Part shown: positions 40,949 through 49,517 of the stretch, in pieces | Layout of the letters: each line of letters begins with the position of its first letter | Position numbering within the stretch: the stretch's first letter is position 1 | Source of the DNA: Serratia liquefaciens ATCC 27592 | Lineage (GTDB): Bacteria; Pseudomonadota; Gammaproteobacteria; Enterobacterales; Enterobacteriaceae | Length of the DNA stretch: 64,000 nt | Assembly: GCF_000422085.1 (NCBI RefSeq) | Contig: NC_021741.1 | Location: 4,154,001-4,218,000 of the forward strand | Direction of reading: 5' to 3' | The notes under the pieces: generated by a model | Told to the model about the DNA's origin: nothing | The model's database searches: none | What the model saw: the letters and a program-made list of their open reading frames with translations, nothing else | Translations under genes and position numbers: made by a program

Positions 40949-41599
40949 ATGACCGGTACGACTCTGCACTACATTTTCGATCCGCTGTGTGGCTGGTGCT
41001 ATGGCGCAGCCCCGCTGGTGAAGGCGGCCAAAACTATTCCAGGGCTAACCATCGCCCTGCACGCCGGCGGTATGATGACCGGCAACAACCGCCGCCAAAT
41101 CACGGATGAATGGCGCAATTATGTGATCCCGCATGACAAGCGCATTGCGGAGTTAACCGGCCAACCCTTTGGCGAAGCTTATTTCAATGGATTGTTGCGT
41201 GATACCACCGCTGTGATGGACTCGGAGCCGCCGATTACCGCCATACTGGCAGCGCAAGCGCTGGCGGGACGCGGGCTGGATATGCTGCACCGCATTCAGG
41301 AAGCACATTACCAGGAAGGTCGCCGTATCGCCGACACGCCGGTGCTGGAAGCGCTGGCAAAAGAGCTGGGCTTGCCCTCTGCTCCGTTTATCGCCGAAAT
41401 GCGGTTTAACACCGGTGCGCCAACCGCGCAGCACATCGCGCAAAGCCGGGCATTGCTTGCCAAGGTTCAGGGCCAGGGGTTCCCAACTTTCGCTCTGCAA
41501 GACAGCGAAGGCCAGCTGCGCCAGATCCCGGCGGGCAACTATCTGGGCAACGTTGAGGCCTGGAAAGAGTTATTGAGCGGCGCCGCTACCTGGGCCTAA
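40949..41599 (+). CDS. DsbA-family thioredoxin-fold protein (CGWC)
   Basis: 216 residues of the cytoplasmic DsbA-like/FrnE-like group (COG3531 type). The active site is FDPLCGWCYGAAP near residue 15, and the cis-proline loop is GFPTFALQD near 180. No signal peptide is seen, so it is likely cytoplasmic and not part of periplasmic disulfide formation. GAGGAAAAG precedes the ATG. Possibly co-transcribed with the MBL gene. The substrate is unknown. Confidence 0.88.
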   Translation: MTGTTLHYIFDPLCGWCYGAAPLVKAAKTIPGLTIALHAGGMMTGNNRRQITDEWRNYVIPHDKRIAELTGQPFGEAYFNGLLRDTTAVMDSEPPITAILAAQALAGRGLDMLHRIQEAHYQEGRRIADTPVLEALAKELGLPSAPFIAEMRFNTGAPTAQHIAQSRALLAKVQGQGFPTFALQDSEGQLRQIPAGNYLGNVEAWKELLSGAATWA

Positions 41600-41648
41600 T
41601 ACCTGTTACGGCTGCCGGGTGTTCAAAGTATTGGATGCCCGGAGCTGA

Positions 41649-42359
41649 TTATTCAACCCGTATAAAGTGCCCTTCCGCACGCACGTTAAAACCGAACCCA
41701 CAATCCCCCTCGGTGTGCATGTCCAGACCATCGCTACCGAACTGCATCGCCACATCGCACGCCATCACATCTTCCGGTTCCCGCTGACGGTATACTGCTT
41801 TGCCGTGCTCTATCGGCAACGTCTGAGTGAACTCCCCCATATTCGGCCCGTAATACAAGCCCATCTGCGGCATGTAATAGCCAGAGTAAACGATCAGCCA
41901 GCGGCCATCTTGCGGCTTGACCTCAACCTCGCTCCAGACGCCGCGCCCGGCATATTGCCAATAGACTCCGCCCGGCCCGATCGGCGGCGTTCGTTTCTCC
42001 AGCCGCTCCTGCAACAGCTTGAGATTATGTTGCGACTTGCTGTCTTGTGGTGCCAATTCTAAATAGGCTCGCGCCTTAAGCAGCTCGCCGGCATGCATCA
42101 ATGCCAGCGCTACGTTGTTATAAGCAGTGGCCGTTGCCTGGCTATCCAAACCGCAGAACTCACTCCAGGCGGCCTGATCGCGGAAAATATCCGCAGCTCG
42201 CGGGTAATCGCCACGCTGATAAGCGTTTTTGCCCAACTCGGCATAGCTTGCGACCTTGTGACAATCGGCATCAATATCCGGCTCGTCAATCTGCGCCATC
42301 GCCTGGTCGCAGGCAAGCGCACCATAGGCCAACAGCAGGGGAACCCACGCCTTCATCAC
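41649..42359 (-). CDS. Exported protein with TPR-like helices, unknown function
   Basis: 236 residues (or 235 from the second Met). A signal peptide of about 22 residues (WVPLLLAYGALACDQAMA). The middle (about 35-110) has two TPR-like repeats (AELGKNAYQRGDYPRAADIF, then YNNVALALMHAGELLKARAY). A beta-rich C-terminal domain (YWQYAGRGVWSEVEV...) has paired cysteines. I do not recognise the family. It is divergent from the ABC gene at 42548, sharing a 188-bp gap. Confidence 0.75.
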   Translation of the reverse strand: MMKAWVPLLLAYGALACDQAMAQIDEPDIDADCHKVASYAELGKNAYQRGDYPRAADIFRDQAAWSEFCGLDSQATATAYNNVALALMHAGELLKARAYLELAPQDSKSQHNLKLLQERLEKRTPPIGPGGVYWQYAGRGVWSEVEVKPQDGRWLIVYSGYYMPQMGLYYGPNMGEFTQTLPIEHGKAVYRQREPEDVMACDVAMQFGSDGLDMHTEGDCGFGFNVRAEGHFIRVE

Positions 42360-42547
42360 TTATCCTTTCCGCAGTAAACGAGCCAAATTTCGGCGCCAGT
42401 ATAACCGCCAACCGCCACCGCATCACCCCTGACGATTCAGCCGCGATATTTCAAACGGTTAGCGGCGTTAAAACTGCTTACAGTCAACGTTTGTTTGTTA
42501 CCTGTCCCCGGCCCATGCTGAAAAAAAGATTAAACCTGCGAGAGTCC

Positions 42548-44284
42548 ATGAACGCTATCCCCACACCCAAACACGCCGTCTGGCAACTGATTAAACCCTT
42601 CTGGGTCTCGGAGGAGAAACTGCGGGCCTGGGCGATGCTGATCGCCATCATCGCCTTGTCACTGGGGTTGGTGTACATCAGCGTGCTGATCAACCAGTGG
42701 AACCAGGTGTTTTACGACGCGCTGCAAAATAAAAATTACCCGGTATTCAAGGCGCAGCTGTGGCGCTTTACCTATCTGGCGCTGATTTTCATCGTATTGG
42801 CGGTGTTTAAAATTTACCTGACACAGGGCCTGCAGATGCACTGGCGGCGCTGGATGACCGAAAAATTCATGGGTAAATGGCTGGCGCATCAGGCGTATTA
42901 CCATACCGAACAGCAGCAAATCGTCGATAACCCGGACCAGCGTATCGCCGAGGATCTCAACGTGCTGACCCAATACACGCTGTCGCTTTCGTTGGGGTTA
43001 CTGTCCAGCCTGGTGACGCTGTTTTCTTTTATCGCCATCCTGTGGCATGTCAGTGGCCCTATTACCTTTGTCATCAGCCAGCACGCTATTACCCTACCCG
43101 GCTATATGGTGTGGTTCGCTCTGCTGTACGCCGGACTGGGATCACTGCTGATTTGGTGGGTCGGCAAACCCTTGGTACAACTGGGTTTTAATCAGGAGCG
43201 CTATGAAGCGAACTTTCGTTTTGGGCTGATCCGCATCCGCGAAAATAATGATGCCATCGCGCTGTATCACGGCGAGCCGCATGAAGCACAGCAGTTGGGC
43301 GGGCGCTTTGAAGCCATCCGTGCCAACTGGTGGTCGATCATGCGCATCACCCGGCGGCTCAATATTGCCTCCAATTTCTACAGCCAATTCGCCATTGTCT
43401 TTCCGCTACTGGTGGCAGCCCCACGCTATTTTTCCGGCGCCATCCAAATGGGCGGAATGATGCAGATAGCCTCCGCTTTTGGGCAAGTACAGGGCGCTCT
43501 GTCCTGGTTTATCGATGCCTTTACCGATCTGGCCACCTGGAAAGCCTGCGTTAACCGTCTGGCCGGTTTTAACGCCGCCGTGGATCAGGTACACCATCAA
43601 CAGCGCGGCATACAATTGCAGCCGGAGAATGAACAGCCGATGGTCCTTGACCGCCTCAGCCTGCAATTGCCGGACGGTCAACGGTTAATGGAGCCGACCT
43701 CAATGACGCTCAAACGTGGCGATCGGGTGCTGATCGTTGGCCCATCAGGCTGCGGTAAATCAACCCTGTTGCGCGCCATTGCCGGTATCTGGCCGTATGG
43801 TTCCGGTGCGATTGGGCTCGACGCCGCCAGCAGTACGTTATTCCTGCCGCAACGCAGTTATATTCCGATCGGTACGCTGCGAGAGGCGCTCAGCTATCCG
43901 CATCTTGCCGCCGAGTACAGCGATGAACAGCTGCTGAAAGCCCTGGATAACTGCCGCCTTAAACACCTTCAGCGCAGGCTGGATACCAGCGCCAACTGGA
44001 GCCAACGCCTGTCTCCAGGTGAACAGCAGAGATTAGCCTTCGCCCGTGCGATTCTGACCCGCCCGGACATTTTGTTCCTCGACGAAGCCACCAGCGCGCT
44101 GGACGACGAAACCGAGCAACTGATGTACTGCCTGTTGGTGGATGAATTGCCGGATGTGACGCTGGTTAGCGTGGCGCACCGCAACAGCGTGGCGAAGTAT
44201 CATCAGAGCTGCTGGCGCTTTAGCCGCGCGGAAGAAAGCCAACCGGCACGCATGGCACTCAGCCCATTGCCGGTTGCCGGCTAA
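42548..44284 (+). CDS. ABC transporter, membrane-ATPase fusion of the YddA/SbmA-BacA type
   Basis: 578 residues from the ATG at 42548; the ATG at 42515 would add 11 residues (MLKKRLNLRES) and cannot be excluded. An N-terminal SbmA/BacA-like membrane domain with DNPDQRIAED, the signature of the ABCD-type family, precedes the ATPase domain: Walker A GPSGCGKST near residue 400, ABC signature LSPGEQQRLAFAR, Walker B DILFLDEATS. E. coli YddA is the closest relative I recall. The substrate is unknown; peptide or cobalamin uptake occurs in relatives. It ends in a GC hairpin. Confidence 0.88.
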   Translation: MNAIPTPKHAVWQLIKPFWVSEEKLRAWAMLIAIIALSLGLVYISVLINQWNQVFYDALQNKNYPVFKAQLWRFTYLALIFIVLAVFKIYLTQGLQMHWRRWMTEKFMGKWLAHQAYYHTEQQQIVDNPDQRIAEDLNVLTQYTLSLSLGLLSSLVTLFSFIAILWHVSGPITFVISQHAITLPGYMVWFALLYAGLGSLLIWWVGKPLVQLGFNQERYEANFRFGLIRIRENNDAIALYHGEPHEAQQLGGRFEAIRANWWSIMRITRRLNIASNFYSQFAIVFPLLVAAPRYFSGAIQMGGMMQIASAFGQVQGALSWFIDAFTDLATWKACVNRLAGFNAAVDQVHHQQRGIQLQPENEQPMVLDRLSLQLPDGQRLMEPTSMTLKRGDRVLIVGPSGCGKSTLLRAIAGIWPYGSGAIGLDAASSTLFLPQRSYIPIGTLREALSYPHLAAEYSDEQLLKALDNCRLKHLQRRLDTSANWSQRLSPGEQQRLAFARAILTRPDILFLDEATSALDDETEQLMYCLLVDELPDVTLVSVAHRNSVAKYHQSCWRFSRAEESQPARMALSPLPVAG

Positions 44285-44289
44285 GTGCT

Positions 44290-44316
44290 CGGGCGCAGCC
44301 TGTACGGTTGCGCCCG
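44290..44316. terminator. Hairpin between YddA-like gene and agaF
   Basis: An 8-bp stem (CGGGCGCA / TGCGCCCG) with an 11-base loop, 6 bases after the ABC gene stop and 7 bases before the agaF stop on the other strand. Short GCTTTA exit on the + strand. Likely serves both converging units. Confidence 0.7.
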
Positions 44317-44323
44317 GCTTTAC

Positions 44324-44758
44324 TCAGATGCCATCGGCCTGAACGTCCTCGCATTTCACCCGACGCCTTTCGTGCCACAGGCTGGTCAGCCCACGTTTGC
44401 CGCACGCCAACGCCACTTCGCGAAACTCATCCAGGCTTAGCCCATCGCGTTCCAGCATCATTTCCGCTGCCAGCTGCATATTTACCCCGGTCAGCACTTC
44501 GCAATCACCGCGCTCGTCCGCCAGTTCGCTGGCGCAGCGGAACGGCGATCCGCCGAGCATATCGGTGAGAAACACCACGCCGTCCGCCTGCGCCACTTCG
44601 GTTAGCGCCGCATTAAGGGCGCCCCTTAACTGAGCGGTGCTCATCTGCTCCGGGAAATTGACCGCGACGCAATTTTGCTGCGGCCCCACCACCTGTTCTA
44701 CCGCCTGCAGCAGGCCACTGGCAAAGCTGCCGTGGCCGGTAATCACAATGCCTGGCAT
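44324..44758 (-). CDS. agaF: PTS mannose-family EIIA component AgaF
   Basis: 144 residues from the ATG at 44758, the size of E. coli AgaF; a longer start at 44803 runs into agaE and is rejected. The phosphorylated histidine is in VITGHGSFASG (H9), and TDMLGGSPF is a standard EIIA-Man motif. It passes phosphate from HPr to AgaV (EIIB). Last gene of the aga operon. Confidence 0.92.
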   Translation of the reverse strand: MPGIVITGHGSFASGLLQAVEQVVGPQQNCVAVNFPEQMSTAQLRGALNAALTEVAQADGVVFLTDMLGGSPFRCASELADERGDCEVLTGVNMQLAAEMMLERDGLSLDEFREVALACGKRGLTSLWHERRRVKCEDVQADGI

Positions 44759-44768
44759 CGCCCTTTCC

Positions 44769-45662
44769 TCACAATAAACCGATAAATTTGCCCACGACGC
44801 CAATCACCACCGTCACGCCAATCAGCTTCACCGGCGAGAACCCTCGCTTCATCAGGAAGAAAATCAGCAGCGTAAAGCACAGCGGCAACAGATTGGGCAT
44901 CAGTTTGTCCAGCACGTCGGTCTGCAACGCCACTCTGGCCTTGCCGGCATGCATCACCAACGGGGTGGAAAGATGGACATAGGAAGCCACCAGCGCGCCG
45001 ATCACCGTCATGCCGACAATCGAGGCGGCGTGTGATATTCGGCGGGTATGGGTTTTCAGCAGCGCCAAGGCGCTGGTGCCGGCCTGATAGCCATAATGCG
45101 CCAGCCCGAACCGCAAGCCGAAGTGAAAAACGTTAAACAGCAGCAGGAAGACGATCGGCCCGAACAGGCTGCCTTCCAGCGCCAACGAGGCGCCGATCCC
45201 GGCGCAGATCGGCAGTAGCGTCAGCCAGAACAGCGCGTCGCCAATGCCGCCCAGCGGCCCCATCAGCGCCACTTTTACCGCACGAATGGTAGAAATCTTC
45301 TCCTTGTTCTGTTCCATCGCCAGCACCAGCCCGGACAGGAAGGTGACGTCGAACGGGTGCACGTTGATAAACTCCATGTGCATCTTCATCGAATTGGCCA
45401 GATCCTGCGGATTGCGATGGATCTTGCGTAATCCTGGAATTAACTGATAAAGCCAGCCACCGGCCTGCATACGTTCGTAGTTGAACGATGCCTGCAGCAG
45501 TAAGGAACGCCATGCCATGCGGTTGATATCGCCACGGGTCAGCGCCTCTGCCGGCTCGCTGTCGACATAATCGTCCTGGTCTACCTGACTGGTCGCCAGG
45601 GCCTGCGCCATACGCTGTTCCGCTTTTTGCGCCAGCAGATCGTCGGAATCATTAAATGCCAT
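44769..45662 (-). CDS. agaE: PTS mannose-family EIID component AgaE
   Basis: 297 residues from the ATG at 45662, which has AGGAGG 9 bases upstream; the ATG at 45671 directly touches that Shine-Dalgarno and is less likely. EIID membrane component (NYERMQAGGWLYQLIPGLRK, LMGPLGGIGDALFWLTLLPI are family hallmarks). Forms the N-acetylgalactosamine channel with AgaW. Overlaps the end of agaW by 11 bases. Confidence 0.93.
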   Translation of the reverse strand: MAFNDSDDLLAQKAEQRMAQALATSQVDQDDYVDSEPAEALTRGDINRMAWRSLLLQASFNYERMQAGGWLYQLIPGLRKIHRNPQDLANSMKMHMEFINVHPFDVTFLSGLVLAMEQNKEKISTIRAVKVALMGPLGGIGDALFWLTLLPICAGIGASLALEGSLFGPIVFLLLFNVFHFGLRFGLAHYGYQAGTSALALLKTHTRRISHAASIVGMTVIGALVASYVHLSTPLVMHAGKARVALQTDVLDKLMPNLLPLCFTLLIFFLMKRGFSPVKLIGVTVVIGVVGKFIGLL

Positions 45663-46431
45663 CTTCAGCATCCTCCTGTTGTACGGACGGTTTGGGCGTG
45701 TCCGCCCCGGATCTTTGGCTGTTAAAGAAATCGATCAGTGCGATCGCCAGTGCCCCCAGCGCCACCGCCAGGATCGGCAGTTTCAGGAAGGTGACGGAAA
45801 TAAAGCCGAGGATGAAATAAGCCACGTAGGTTTTTTTCATCATCACTTTCATCAACAGCGAGAAACCGATCGCCGGCATCATGCCACCCGCCACTGCCAA
45901 GCCGTCCAGCAGCCAGGTCGGTGCTTTTTGCACCATGGCGCTGGCCGCATCGGCACCGAAATAAATCGGCAAAAAAGCCACGACAAAATAGAACGCGAAC
46001 AGGATGCTTATACCGAGATAATTCACCCGTTCGATACCGCGCCAGTTCAGCTCTTTCACCATCCGATCGCAGCGGTGCATCATCGGTGAAAACAGGGTAA
46101 ACAGCAGCGTAATACAGCCCTGCACCGCGATAGAAAACGGCACGGCCACGCCGATCGCCACCTTGGGATCGGCCTTTGTCAGGATGGCAAACGCCGTGCC
46201 GATCACCCCGCCAATCACCACGTTCGGCGGCTGGGCGCCCGCCAGCGGCACCATGCCCATCCATACCAATTCCAGCGTACCGCCCACCAGCAGACCTGTG
46301 TACACATCCCCCAAAATCAGGCCGACCAGCGGCCCCAGCACCACCGGGCGATGAAAGTGGGTCAGGCCGTCAAACAGATCGACCCCCGCCAGCCCGGCCA
46401 ACAGTGCAATCAATAACGCATCAGTTAACAT
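45652..46431 (-). CDS. agaW: PTS mannose-family EIIC component AgaW
   Basis: 259 residues, polytopic. It starts with the EIIC-Man motif LLAGLAGVDLFDGLTHFHRP and has AQPPNVVIGGVIGTAF, close to E. coli AgaW as I recall it. It recognises and transports the sugar, by homology N-acetyl-D-galactosamine. Start is 14 bases after the agaV stop. Confidence 0.94.
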   Translation of the reverse strand: MLTDALLIALLAGLAGVDLFDGLTHFHRPVVLGPLVGLILGDVYTGLLVGGTLELVWMGMVPLAGAQPPNVVIGGVIGTAFAILTKADPKVAIGVAVPFSIAVQGCITLLFTLFSPMMHRCDRMVKELNWRGIERVNYLGISILFAFYFVVAFLPIYFGADAASAMVQKAPTWLLDGLAVAGGMMPAIGFSLLMKVMMKKTYVAYFILGFISVTFLKLPILAVALGALAIALIDFFNSQRSGADTPKPSVQQEDAEDGI

Positions 46432-46445
46432 GATTTCCCCCGAAC

Positions 46446-46922
46446 TCAGAACAGCAGCTTGCCGACCGCCTCACCCGCTTCATCCGGCACCCGGCGTACC
46501 TCGCATTCAACGCCAAGCGCCGCCAGTTCGCGAAAAGCGGCGACGTCGCACTCATCCAGCGAGACCGTTTTATGCACCTGCCGCTTCCCCTCGGCAAAAT
46601 GCATGTTGCCGACGTTCACGAAGCGGATCGGCACCCCGCCCTGCACCAGCCGCAAAACATCCTGCGGCGTTTTGCATACCAAAAAGATCTTCTGTCGATC
46701 CGCCGCCTTGTGGATCACGTCGATGGTTTTCTGCAGCGTGAAGTAGCGCGTCTGCACCCCTTCCGCCACCACCATATCCATCAGGTTCTGCTGCACAGGA
46801 TCGGCTGCCGCTTCATCGTTGGCCACCACCACTAGATTGGCGCCCAAGGTATTGGTCCAAGTAACGCCGACTTGGCCGTGCACCAGTCGGTTATCGATAC
46901 GAGTCATCAAGATATTCGGCAT
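46446..46922 (-). CDS. agaV: PTS mannose-family EIIB component AgaV
   Basis: 158 residues from the ATG at 46922 (E. coli AgaV about 157). The phosphorylation site is the His in DNRLVHGQVGV (H15). QKIFLVCKTPQDVLRL and NVGNMHFAEGKRQV match AgaV closely. The start follows the agaZ stop by one base (TGA-A-ATG), indicating coupled translation. Confidence 0.94.
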   Translation of the reverse strand: MPNILMTRIDNRLVHGQVGVTWTNTLGANLVVVANDEAAADPVQQNLMDMVVAEGVQTRYFTLQKTIDVIHKAADRQKIFLVCKTPQDVLRLVQGGVPIRFVNVGNMHFAEGKRQVHKTVSLDECDVAAFRELAALGVECEVRRVPDEAGEAVGKLLF

Positions 46923-46923
46923 T

Positions 46924-48207
46924 TCAACGCACCTCCGGATAACAGGCGGCATGGTAGTCGTCGAGCACCTGCGTCACCTTATGCATTACCCAATCCTGCG
47001 GGTCGTTGCTCAGTTCCCCGGCATTCAGCGCGCGCGCCTGGTCTGGCAGATACTGGCTCAACAGCGCTAGCGGCACCGGATGGCGGCGCAAGTTGTCGAT
47101 CAGGCTATCTACCGCCTGCTGCACCTGTGGTTGCGGCCAGTAATAACGTACCCGGTCACTCAGGCTGTAGTGACGATCGAGATACTGCTGATGAGGGTTG
47201 CCATGGTAGTAACGGCTCCACTGCTGTGGCTGTTCGCGCATGACCTGCTCCAGCGTGGCGCACAGCTGCGCCGATTGGTGCTCGCCAAGCCATTCACGTT
47301 CAATGTGATCCAGTGCGAACAGCGCTTCGCGCAGTGCGAAAGTCAGTGCCGGGCCGACTTTCAGGATGGCAAAATGATCGCCCACCAGCTGTCGATAGGC
47401 CTGCGGCGGTTGGTAATCCGTCGAGTGCGCCTCGTACACCATGCCCGGCTGCCGTTCGATAAAGCGGCTCAGTTCATGGGCCCGTTGCGGTTGATAGTGC
47501 TCCACGCTGTGATGATCAAACTCAACGCCCGGCTGCACCACCAGCGCAATGGTTCGCGTCCAGGCATCGACCAGTTCGGCTTGCTGCCAGGCCAGGCGAT
47601 GGATTTCAAGCGTTTGCTGCACCGCCTGTGGCGTGGTGACCTGCATGCCTTCCAACGCCTCTTGCGCGCCGCCCGGCACCGGCACTTCGGTACCTATCAC
47701 ATACACCGGCGGCTCACCGCCGCTTTGCTGCCAGGCGCGTTCAGCAATGGCGCACAAACGTGCCGCACGGGCAGCGACGGTTTCATCATTTAAAGGGAAA
47801 GGATCGCCAGCGCAGGACATGGAGCAATCGAGGTGGATTTTGCGAAAACCGGCGCGAACATAATCGTCGATCAGCGTTTCCGCCAACTGCATCGCTTCTT
47901 CTGCCGGCCGATCCTGCCAGGCGTTGGGGCCGAGATGATCGCCTCCCAGCCACAAACGATCGCGTGCCAACCCTTCCTCGTCCGCCAATTGCCACAGGGC
48001 GTCGCGGAATTGTTCCGCCGTCTGGCCGGTGTAGCCGCCAAATTGATTAACCTGATTCGAGGTGGCCTCGACCAGTACCGGCGTGCCGCGCGTTTTGGCC
48101 TGCCGCAGGGCCGCTTTCAGCACCCAGGGGTGAGCGGAACAAACGGAAAAGATCCCGACCGGTTTACCGGCCTTGTGCTGCTCAACAAGCTGTAACAACT
48201 GCTGCAT
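46924..48207 (-). CDS. agaZ: Tagatose-1,6-bisphosphate aldolase non-catalytic subunit AgaZ (KbaZ)
   Basis: 427 residues from the ATG at 48207, the usual size of KbaZ/GatZ. The open frame continues upstream to 48411, but that part lies antisense-free inside agaR in another frame and is not coding. KbaZ/GatZ stabilises and activates the KbaY/GatY class II aldolase. Motifs: FSVCSAHPWVLKAALRQA, GGDHLGPNAWQ, HLDCSMSCAGD. No agaY gene is in this operon, so its partner must be encoded elsewhere. Confidence 0.93.
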   Translation of the reverse strand: MQQLLQLVEQHKAGKPVGIFSVCSAHPWVLKAALRQAKTRGTPVLVEATSNQVNQFGGYTGQTAEQFRDALWQLADEEGLARDRLWLGGDHLGPNAWQDRPAEEAMQLAETLIDDYVRAGFRKIHLDCSMSCAGDPFPLNDETVAARAARLCAIAERAWQQSGGEPPVYVIGTEVPVPGGAQEALEGMQVTTPQAVQQTLEIHRLAWQQAELVDAWTRTIALVVQPGVEFDHHSVEHYQPQRAHELSRFIERQPGMVYEAHSTDYQPPQAYRQLVGDHFAILKVGPALTFALREALFALDHIEREWLGEHQSAQLCATLEQVMREQPQQWSRYYHGNPHQQYLDRHYSLSDRVRYYWPQPQVQQAVDSLIDNLRRHPVPLALLSQYLPDQARALNAGELSNDPQDWVMHKVTQVLDDYHAACYPEVR

Positions 48208-48230
48208 GAATCCCCCATGCAGGCGCCGTA

Positions 48231-49004
48231 CTACCGATCGGCGATGACTACCTCCACGCCCAACTCGGTTAACGCCCGCTCGTAATCGTCCGGAAGAAGG
48301 CTGTCGGTAATCAGCCGATGAATTTGTCCGGCTTCGCGAATCATGCAAAAGCTCTTGCGACCAAACTTGCTGGCATCCGCCACGGCGATAATCTCGCGCG
48401 CCACCTCGCACATCACGCGGTTGAGGTGTGCCTCTCCAGGGTGAGGCGTGGTGATACCGGCAACCAGATCGAAACCGTCGACGCCCAAAAACAGTTTGTC
48501 GAAACGGTACTGGCGCAATTGCTGCTCGGCAGCCGGACCGTAGAGCGAGTAAGAATTACGGCGCACGCTGCCGCCCAACACCATCACCTCCACCCCATCA
48601 TTACCGGAAAGCTCATAGGCAATGTTCAGCGCATTGGTCATCACCACCAGATCGCGTCGTCCTTTCAGGAACGGCACTATCTGGGTGGTGGTGGAACCGG
48701 AATCGAGGATCAGCGCGTCGCCATCACGCACATAGCTTGCCGCTACGCTTGCGATCTGCGACTTCACATCGCGGTTCAACCGTCCTTTGTCATGCAGTGG
48801 ACGATCGAAGGCAAATTGCTGATTGAGCATTGCGCCGCCATAGGCCCGTAGCGCACACCCTTTTCGTTCCAGAAAGCGCAGATCGTTGCGGATCGTCACC
48901 GTGGATACTGCAAACTGTTTGCTGAGCTGCTCCACACGAACGCTGCCGTGTTCGCATAACAGATCGATAATGTGTTCACGGCGCTTTGCGGTATTCACTG
49001 GCAT
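48231..49004 (-). CDS. agaR: DeoR-family repressor AgaR
   Basis: 257 residues. DeoR HTH (VEQLSKQFAVSTVTIRNDLR) and a sugar-phosphate isomerase-like C-terminal domain (ALILDSGSTT, MTNALNIAYELSG, FLGVDGFDL). By homology it represses the aga genes until an amino-sugar phosphate is present. It is only 23 bases upstream of agaZ, so here it appears to lead the operon and control itself. In E. coli, agaR and agaZ are separated by their own promoter region. Confidence 0.93.
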   Translation of the reverse strand: MPVNTAKRREHIIDLLCEHGSVRVEQLSKQFAVSTVTIRNDLRFLERKGCALRAYGGAMLNQQFAFDRPLHDKGRLNRDVKSQIASVAASYVRDGDALILDSGSTTTQIVPFLKGRRDLVVMTNALNIAYELSGNDGVEVMVLGGSVRRNSYSLYGPAAEQQLRQYRFDKLFLGVDGFDLVAGITTPHPGEAHLNRVMCEVAREIIAVADASKFGRKSFCMIREAGQIHRLITDSLLPDDYERALTELGVEVVIADR

Positions 49005-49080
49005 GAGCTGCGGTCCTCAGGTTTCCGGCCAGGCCGGGGAGAAGATGGCTTTCGCTCTACTGCGCAGGCATTACAGCAAA

Positions 49081-49201
49081 GCGAAAGTAATGAAATTGTG
49101 ATCGCGGTTACAGCGCTGTTTTAGCAGAAAAAGTGGCTAAAAACCTTTCGAATCGAAATGAAGTGAAAATTAATTGCCGCAGCGAAAGGCAAAATGAAAT
49201 G
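49081..49201. promoter_or_regulatory. AgaR-like operator repeats upstream of agaR
   Basis: Three related elements: GCGAAAGTAATGAAATTG (49081-49098), tCGAAATGAAGTGAAAA (49153-49169) and GCGAAAGGCAAAATGAAATG (49182-49201). On the other strand they read as TTTC/TTTCATT runs like the known AgaR consensus, which is rich in TTTC repeats. They sit 77-200 bases before agaR and likely form the operon's control region. The match to AgaR is from memory and imperfect. Confidence 0.6.
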
Positions 49202-49298
49202 TCAGGGCGAGCGCGGTAGCCGGGGTGAGAAGTCTGCCGCAATGCGCAGAACGAAAGCGTCCACGCGACGACCAGGTTGGCCGACTTTTAGTTCACCG

Positions 49299-49314
49299 GG
49301 TGATCGGGATCACA
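49299..49314. promoter_or_regulatory. CRP-like site upstream of the aga operon
   Basis: GGTGA-N6-TCACA matches the CRP core TGTGA-N6-TCACA at 9 of 10 positions. An adjacent inverted repeat CATAAT-cgta-ATTATG runs from 49313 to 49328. The site lies in the 513-bp gap between agaR (minus) and the MFS gene (plus) and could serve either. Carbon-source control of aga genes by CRP is established in E. coli. The rest of the gap shows no gene. Confidence 0.6.
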
Positions 49315-49517
49315 TAATCGTAATTATGCGTATTCTGCGTGCCGCTTGCGGCAGGGGAAAGGCTTGCGCACTGCTGAATCGGCCCCTTGTCAGGCCAGGG
49401 GTTCTTCCCTACACTTGCGCGCAGATATCGGCCCCTGCCGGTACGTAAGCGTTAACGTCAATCAACGCATCATGCCGTGCAGAATTGATTGACTGCATGC
49501 CCTGGTGCGAGGAACTG

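Noticed and set aside
41617..41644. Short CCGGG...CCCGG hairpin after the DsbA-like gene
   Set aside because: Only 5 paired bases with an 18-base loop; too weak to call a terminator.
42101..42547. N-terminal extension of the YddA-like frame
   Set aside because: It runs through the divergent TPR gene and promoter region; residues are low-quality (Arg/Pro/His-rich) and the family starts near 42548.
48208..48411. N-terminal extension of the agaZ frame
   Set aside because: It lies inside agaR in another frame; the remaining 427-residue protein has the normal KbaZ/GatZ start and size.
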